64,000 nt of DNA, taken from contig OW051473.1 of assembly GCA_932521025.1 (NCBI GenBank), forward strand, positions 4,402,001-4,466,000. The letters are read 5' to 3'. The notes under the pieces were generated by a model. That model was given only the letters and a program-made list of their open reading frames with translations. It did not search any database and was not told the DNA's origin. Origin of the DNA: Oscheius onirici (taxonomy: Eukaryota; Nematoda; Chromadorea; Rhabditida; Rhabditidae). Shown here one piece after another: positions 59,901 to 64,000 of this stretch; positions within the stretch are counted from its first letter, which is position 1; every line of letters begins with the position of its first letter. Made by a program: the position numbers and the translations under genes.

Positions 59901-61495
59901 CAGAAGGACATGACGGGTCTTCAGAAAAAACACTCCGAAGAGGTGGCTAAGCTGCGAAGGGACATGTCCAGTTTGAATGAATCTCGCAAAAATTTGCAGA
60001 ACGGCATTGCCGAACGTGACAATGAAATCAAGAGCTCACAGCACCAGATTGAGGAGAAAAATTCCCAAATCAAGAAGCTGAAGAACGAAATTGATCACGA
60101 GAGGCAGAAGATAGCAGCTGCCAATCGTGAAATTGAGAAGGCTACTGAGCGTGCCAAGAAATCTGAAGTCGATCTACTTACCCGCGATCTCGAGGCCGGA
60201 GTCGCTCTTCTGGAGCGTGCTCATTCCGATGCCATGAAACATTGCAATGAAATGGACGACGCAGCCAACAACCGATCCCGTAGCACCGCTGAGATGAATA
60301 CATTCCTTGCTAACAAGAACGAGTGGTCCTCTATTGTTGAACAGATCGATGTTTTCATTAAGAAGGCCAAGCTCGACTATACTGCTCAAATCGAGGCTAT
60401 TCAGGCTGGCAAACCGCTGTCGAGTCTTCCGAAGATCTCGGTACCTAAGCCACCGAACCCCGCTCCTATCATCAAAGTACCTGTAGTTGTTCCGGTTGAG
60501 CCAACCAAAACTGCTCCTGGTCCGATTGGTCCTCCTCGTGCCTCTGCTTCTAACATCTCGCCGCAAAGTCGTGCTCCTGGATCTCCAATTCTGAAAGTCC
60601 CTCTCCACTCTCCTGGCTCTCCTGTTAGACACCCGGGAGCTATTGGAACACGACCAAACGGCTTTCCTGTCAATGGTTCAAGCTCTGATCGCTACGAGAA
60701 TCATACTGGTTCATCCATTGTAAGAAACTTGTATTGTTTAATAGTCTTTCTTTTTCAGCTCAACAATTGGTCTTGGCCCGAGCCCCTGGAAGGTCTGCTT
60801 AACCACAACAGCGGAAACAACGACCTTCTCTCGCTTGCTCCTGGATCGCGAGTTGATCAGAATGGCTGGGATGAGCAGAACAACACTTGGAGCAACAATG
60901 TCTCCAGCAACGTGAACCAGTACATCAGCAGTCCACTTGCTCAGCCTCGTGTCTCAAATTCGGCAATGTTCAACCATCCTCCCGGTTGGCCTCGTCCTCA
61001 CAGTGCCCAGCATCAGCCGACTATCGAGCAGCAGCGAATGATGGTGTTCAACGTAAGTTAATAAGAGATGTCAGATGCAATCTCCATGTTTCAGCAATTC
61101 TGGCAGCCCATTATTGAGCGACTCTCAAAGAAGCTGCATGTTGAAATGTAAGAACAAGACATTTTTGGTTAAAAGCCTTGTATTTCAGCGATCAGGCTTT
61201 CCAACTAGTCAGACAGTACGTCCAGGAGAACAACATCAATCACATGGCCACTCGAGTCACTCCTGACGACATCATCGATGCCATCTATCAAAAACGTTAT
61301 GCTGAGACTGCCGCCCGTCTTCCTCCCGGCGCCGCACCCGGATATTTGCAGAACCCTTTGATGGGATCTCTGCTTGACAGAAACCCGCTTGGTATGAACT
61401 CGATGAGCTCCCACGACCATCTCATGAACAACCTTATGGCTGGAGATACAATGCGTCCCTCCTCTTCCACGGAAGCTTCCAAATGGTCCTTCTAA
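53966..61495 (+). CDS. MATH-domain, coiled-coil scaffold protein
   Basis: Starts MSCGSDQNEAGGSISRQEEP at 53966 and, after a 1.6 kb intron, has an acidic Ser-rich exon. A MATH/TRAF-C domain follows (56060-56540): WRIMVMPRQHVVQKKGTQKC, then LGFFLQCCPE, TWSCQAQAELRLISQKTG, KENDWGYSCFMTWSDI and GYIKDDKVVLEVTVKAEPP. These match the substrate-binding MATH domain of USP7 closely. There is no ubiquitin-protease or RING motif. A helical region comes next (56580-58500), then Ala- and Pro-rich linker, a second conserved part (58700-59400), a long heptad coiled coil (59490-60400), a Pro-rich segment, and a conserved end NQFWQPIIERLSKKLHVEID continuing to KWSF with TAA at 61493-61495. Over 25 exons fit in frame; total above 1,600 residues. 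Domain order as a whole is not one I can name. Likely a nuclear or cytoplasmic scaffold. AATAAA near 61851. Confidence 0.8.
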
Positions 61496-61525
61496 CTGTC
61501 CTGCTTTCCAAAACGCGTAATCGTC

Positions 61526-61543
61526 CCCCCCCCCCCCCCCCCC
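61526..61543 (+). repeat. Homopolymer C tract in 3' UTR
   Basis: A run of roughly 18 consecutive C starts about 30 bp after the stop codon of the MATH gene. It is the only such tract in the window. Confidence 0.9.
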
Positions 61544-62101
61544 TCTATTTTTCATTCCACTAAGCTTTTTATTCCCAGTTTTCCCGGTTTTCTGGGTTTT
61601 CTAACCTGTAGATTGCACATAGTTACCGATGACAACATAGTAGACAGATGTTTTAATGCCAAATGTCATACTTGTGGCGATAGCATCACATAAAGTTGGG
61701 CTTAGGTTTTTCGTCCCTGAAATCGAATCCTTACGAGTGGTGTTCATCATGAGCTTTTGCTCTTGTTTTGAAAGATTTAGGCCACACATAATTTGTATTT
61801 TGTGCGATCTGTTCAAGCAGATTCAGGTGTTCCACTGTCCAACTGTTTGAAATAAATCTTTTTTTATTCGACACAAACAATTGTCACAACAGAATCGACT
61901 GCAGATTACGGCAAAAACAGTTCTCTCGACATAATCCACGCATAGTTATTTTGACAGTGTTTTCACAAACCCTTTTTCTCTTTGGCATTTCTGTCGCAAT
62001 CATCCGCAGACGTGCAGACGCAGGACAGCCTTTCCGCTGAAAGGTCGTCTATAATCCATCTTTTCTTCTTTCAAACGCGATCTATCTTTTGATCTATCAC
62101 C

Positions 62102-62279
62102 ATGTCGACCGAAAATCACGGAAGCCAGCAGAGCAAGAGTCCGGGTCCCGCCGCGAGACATGGAGACGATAATTCTCATAGTCAATATTTTTGGAGACTT
62201 GCCAGATCTTTATTTTTATTTAGACTTGATTTGCACTTTTGGGAAGCTTTTCCAAATCTCAAACCAATTCTGATCATCT
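62102..62279 (+). CDS. Possible small ORF or first exon
   Basis: Starts MSTENHGSQQSKSPGPAARH and continues to SQYFWRLARSLFLFRLDLHF, about 59 codons, TGA near 62280. It is protein-like in the first half. It could be a small gene or an alternative first exon of the DmX-like gene; no family recognised and no support beyond composition. Confidence 0.25.
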
Positions 62280-62593
62280 GATTCAGTGTGTAGTTTAGTT
62301 CCGGTCCATATGTGTCCAATGAATCAGATCCATAGACCTAGAAAACAAATATTTTCTGATTTATCATTCAGTTTTTTCTTCTCATGATATCAGAAATTCA
62401 AATACAATGCATGCAACTAATGGTTTTCAACAATCGTTTTCGTTTAGTGCATTCACAAAATCGATACCTTTTACTTTTTTTTTACAAAAAATAGTGTCGC
62501 TTTCCCTCTAGCAAACAGTCATCATTGTTTGTTTTTAAAACTTTTGCATTCCGATTACTCATTTTCTAACAAAGTCTTTTTGCAGGCTTTTCA

Positions 62594-64000
62594 ATGAGCG
62601 TGCACCAGGTAATCACAGGTGCGCTCAACAAGGGAGAAAATGTATATGCTATCGGCAGTGTTGAAGGAATCACATTTACTGTAAATTCTTTTTCCTTTAC
62701 AGCTTATAATATACTTACAGGTTTGTGCCGTAGGATCAGATGTAGTAATTTTGGGTACGGATTTTGTGAGAGTTCAAATTGTTCCGGGATGTTCCCATCA
62801 TACGGAACAACTAGTAACCAGTGTTAGCTGCTGCGGTGATTCCGGAAAAGTGAGTCTTATTTTTAGAAAAACTTTAAACGCTGTTTTCAGATAGCAGCTA
62901 CCTACGGAGAAATTATTCGGCTATTCGAACCAATTTCTCAGAATCACGACAAGAAAAATGATTCCGACAAGGTCAGATGTTTCCATTTGTTCTTACACTA
63001 GAATATATTTTAGGTATTCCCATACAAATGGATCGAAACTCAATGCTTTACCGTCAAAGGCTTTGTTAGTACAGTTTTGTGGAATATGGATGGTAGGGAC
63101 AAAAAATCTTAAATTTGAAACAGAATTCTCTCAGGTCTCCGAATGCTTGTCGTCATCCAAAACGAGCTCATTCTCTATCAACATAGAAGTGTCTTCGGAC
63201 CGATTCATAAAACAGCTTCGGGTGTAATGTTCAGTATTTCGGAAGATGTAAGTTCTAAAATTTTCTTTTCAACAAATTTTAACAGGATCAGCATAATGTT
63301 AACTGTTCTTGGGATGCAGTCTGGTCGACATTTCTTCCCAATACTCCGAAATACATCAAGTACTCTCCCGATGGTGGCTTCTTCGCTGTTGCTGGAGAAA
63401 GCGACTGTGTTGTCAAAATATATTACCAAGATCAAAACGGTTAGTCATGTTTTTGTTGTGCTCATAACTTCTACTCCAGATGCTGATAACAAGGAAATGA
63501 TGAACTTTGACTACTTTTCGCTATATCATCCGGCTGCAGTTTGTGGCATTGAATGGAGAAAAACTGGTCGTTACATGCCAAGAAAATGTATTCAAGCAGT
63601 TTTAATCACTTGGTGTGAGGACAATACATCAAGGATTTGGAAGGAAACACCCCCGCCTGAACTGGCTATCATCGATTTGAGCGGAGACGGAGGTAGATTT
63701 CGTCAATTGTGATTCATTCAGTTTGCTTCAGGTGAACCTGCTTGGGAGCAGCAGAGGCCGAAAAAGTTTATTGGCAAGCATATGAAAGTAAAATCAACTA
63801 GGAAAAAGATCATGAATCGTCTAAAAGGACTAGTGCCAGAAAAGAAAAAGAAACATCATGCAGAGGAAAAAGACCATGCAATGGGTCTGCGTGCCCAGTT
63901 CGGGCATTCACTGTCTCTGACAGATCTACATGCGGCTTCTCAAACTTTCACAAATGTGCAATTTCACTTGGCTGCAAGCATCAACGCCGATACAGGTACA
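62594..64000 (+). CDS. DmX-like / rabconnectin-3 alpha, 5' part
   Basis: Large WD-repeat protein that assembles the vacuolar proton pump (V-ATPase) on endosomal and synaptic membranes. The start MSVHQVITGALNKGENVYAI matches the DMXL N-terminus (HQVLTGAVNPGDN type). Exons are 62594-62680, ~62721-62849, ~62891-62970, ~63014-63093, ~63138-63247, ~63284-63440, ~63480-63692 and ~63732 onward. WD-like phrases are SDVVILGTDFVRVQIVPGCS, GKIAATYGEIIRLFEP, KYSPDGGFFAVAGESDCVVK and GRYMPRKCIQAVLITWCEDN. The spliced reading after exon 1 uses the GTAAAT donor and the acceptor before GTTTGTGCC. The gene runs off the right edge, so only about the first 400 residues of a protein usually above 2,500 are seen. 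Confidence 0.88.

Larger units (their letters stand above)
61496..62593. other. 3' UTR of MATH gene, poly-C run, and spacer
   Basis: Holds an uninterrupted run of about 17-19 C at 61526-61543 shortly after the stop, then AATAAA near 61851. The remainder is AT-rich. A short open frame at 62102 is described separately; otherwise nothing is seen. Confidence 0.5.

Noticed and set aside
60174-60673. Minus-strand frames of 152 and 90 codons in the MATH gene
   Set aside because: Shadows of the plus-strand coiled-coil and Pro-rich exons.
1-64000. CRISPR arrays, prophage, toxin-antitoxin or bacterial operons
   Set aside because: No regularly spaced short repeats and no ribosome-binding-site gene layout; genes are eukaryotic with spliceosomal introns.

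Overview
The window looks like nuclear DNA of a nematode, probably an enoplean of the Trichuris/Trichinella type. Genes are split by many short GT-AG introns, several only about 40-60 bp with TTTCAG-like acceptors. The gene set includes an aminergic GPCR, a PERK-type kinase, an SLC16 and an SLC17 carrier, a DNase II, a small secreted C6-like cysteine-rich protein and a DmX/rabconnectin-3 homologue. The clade assignment is an inference; no rRNA or mitochondrial marker is present.

Layout. About 0.65-21.1 kb is coded on the minus strand: a small acidic protein with a PP1-docking RVxF motif (656-1689), a biogenic-amine GPCR (1991-5342), a gene-poor 5.3 kb stretch, a monocarboxylate transporter (10684-15811), a secreted C6-like protein (18360-18805) and a four-helix membrane protein with a TMEM192-like C-terminal half (19260-21084). 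A tRNA-Glu(CTC) lies on the plus strand at 19040-19111. From 21.8 kb onward recognised genes are on the plus strand: a TPR protein (21790-23259), an unrecognised multi-exon gene (23444-25483), PERK/PEK (26035-29956), an anillin/rhotekin-like PH protein (31508-35920), DNase II (36262-37634), an SLC17-type carrier (43009-44801), one or two poorly recognised spliced genes (45826-46611 and 50130-50700), a long MATH/coiled-coil protein (53966-61495) and the 5' part of a DmX-like WD-repeat gene running off the right edge (62594-64000).

The 37.6-53 kb stretch holds most of the mobile-element traces: a ~620 bp foldback element directly behind DNase II, a 5'-truncated LINE 3' end with a (AAAT)n tail and an 11 bp target-site duplication, two diverged copies of a retroposon-like ~130 bp repeat, and a short element-like inverted repeat near 52.6-52.9 kb.

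There is no operon-like cluster whose genes obviously act together. TPR gene, unknown gene and PERK are spaced by only 185-550 bp on the same strand, which in nematodes can mean polycistronic transcription, but the sequence alone does not settle this. Exon boundaries were worked out by eye from splice consensus, frame continuity and recalled family patterns, so individual junctions may be off by a few bases.
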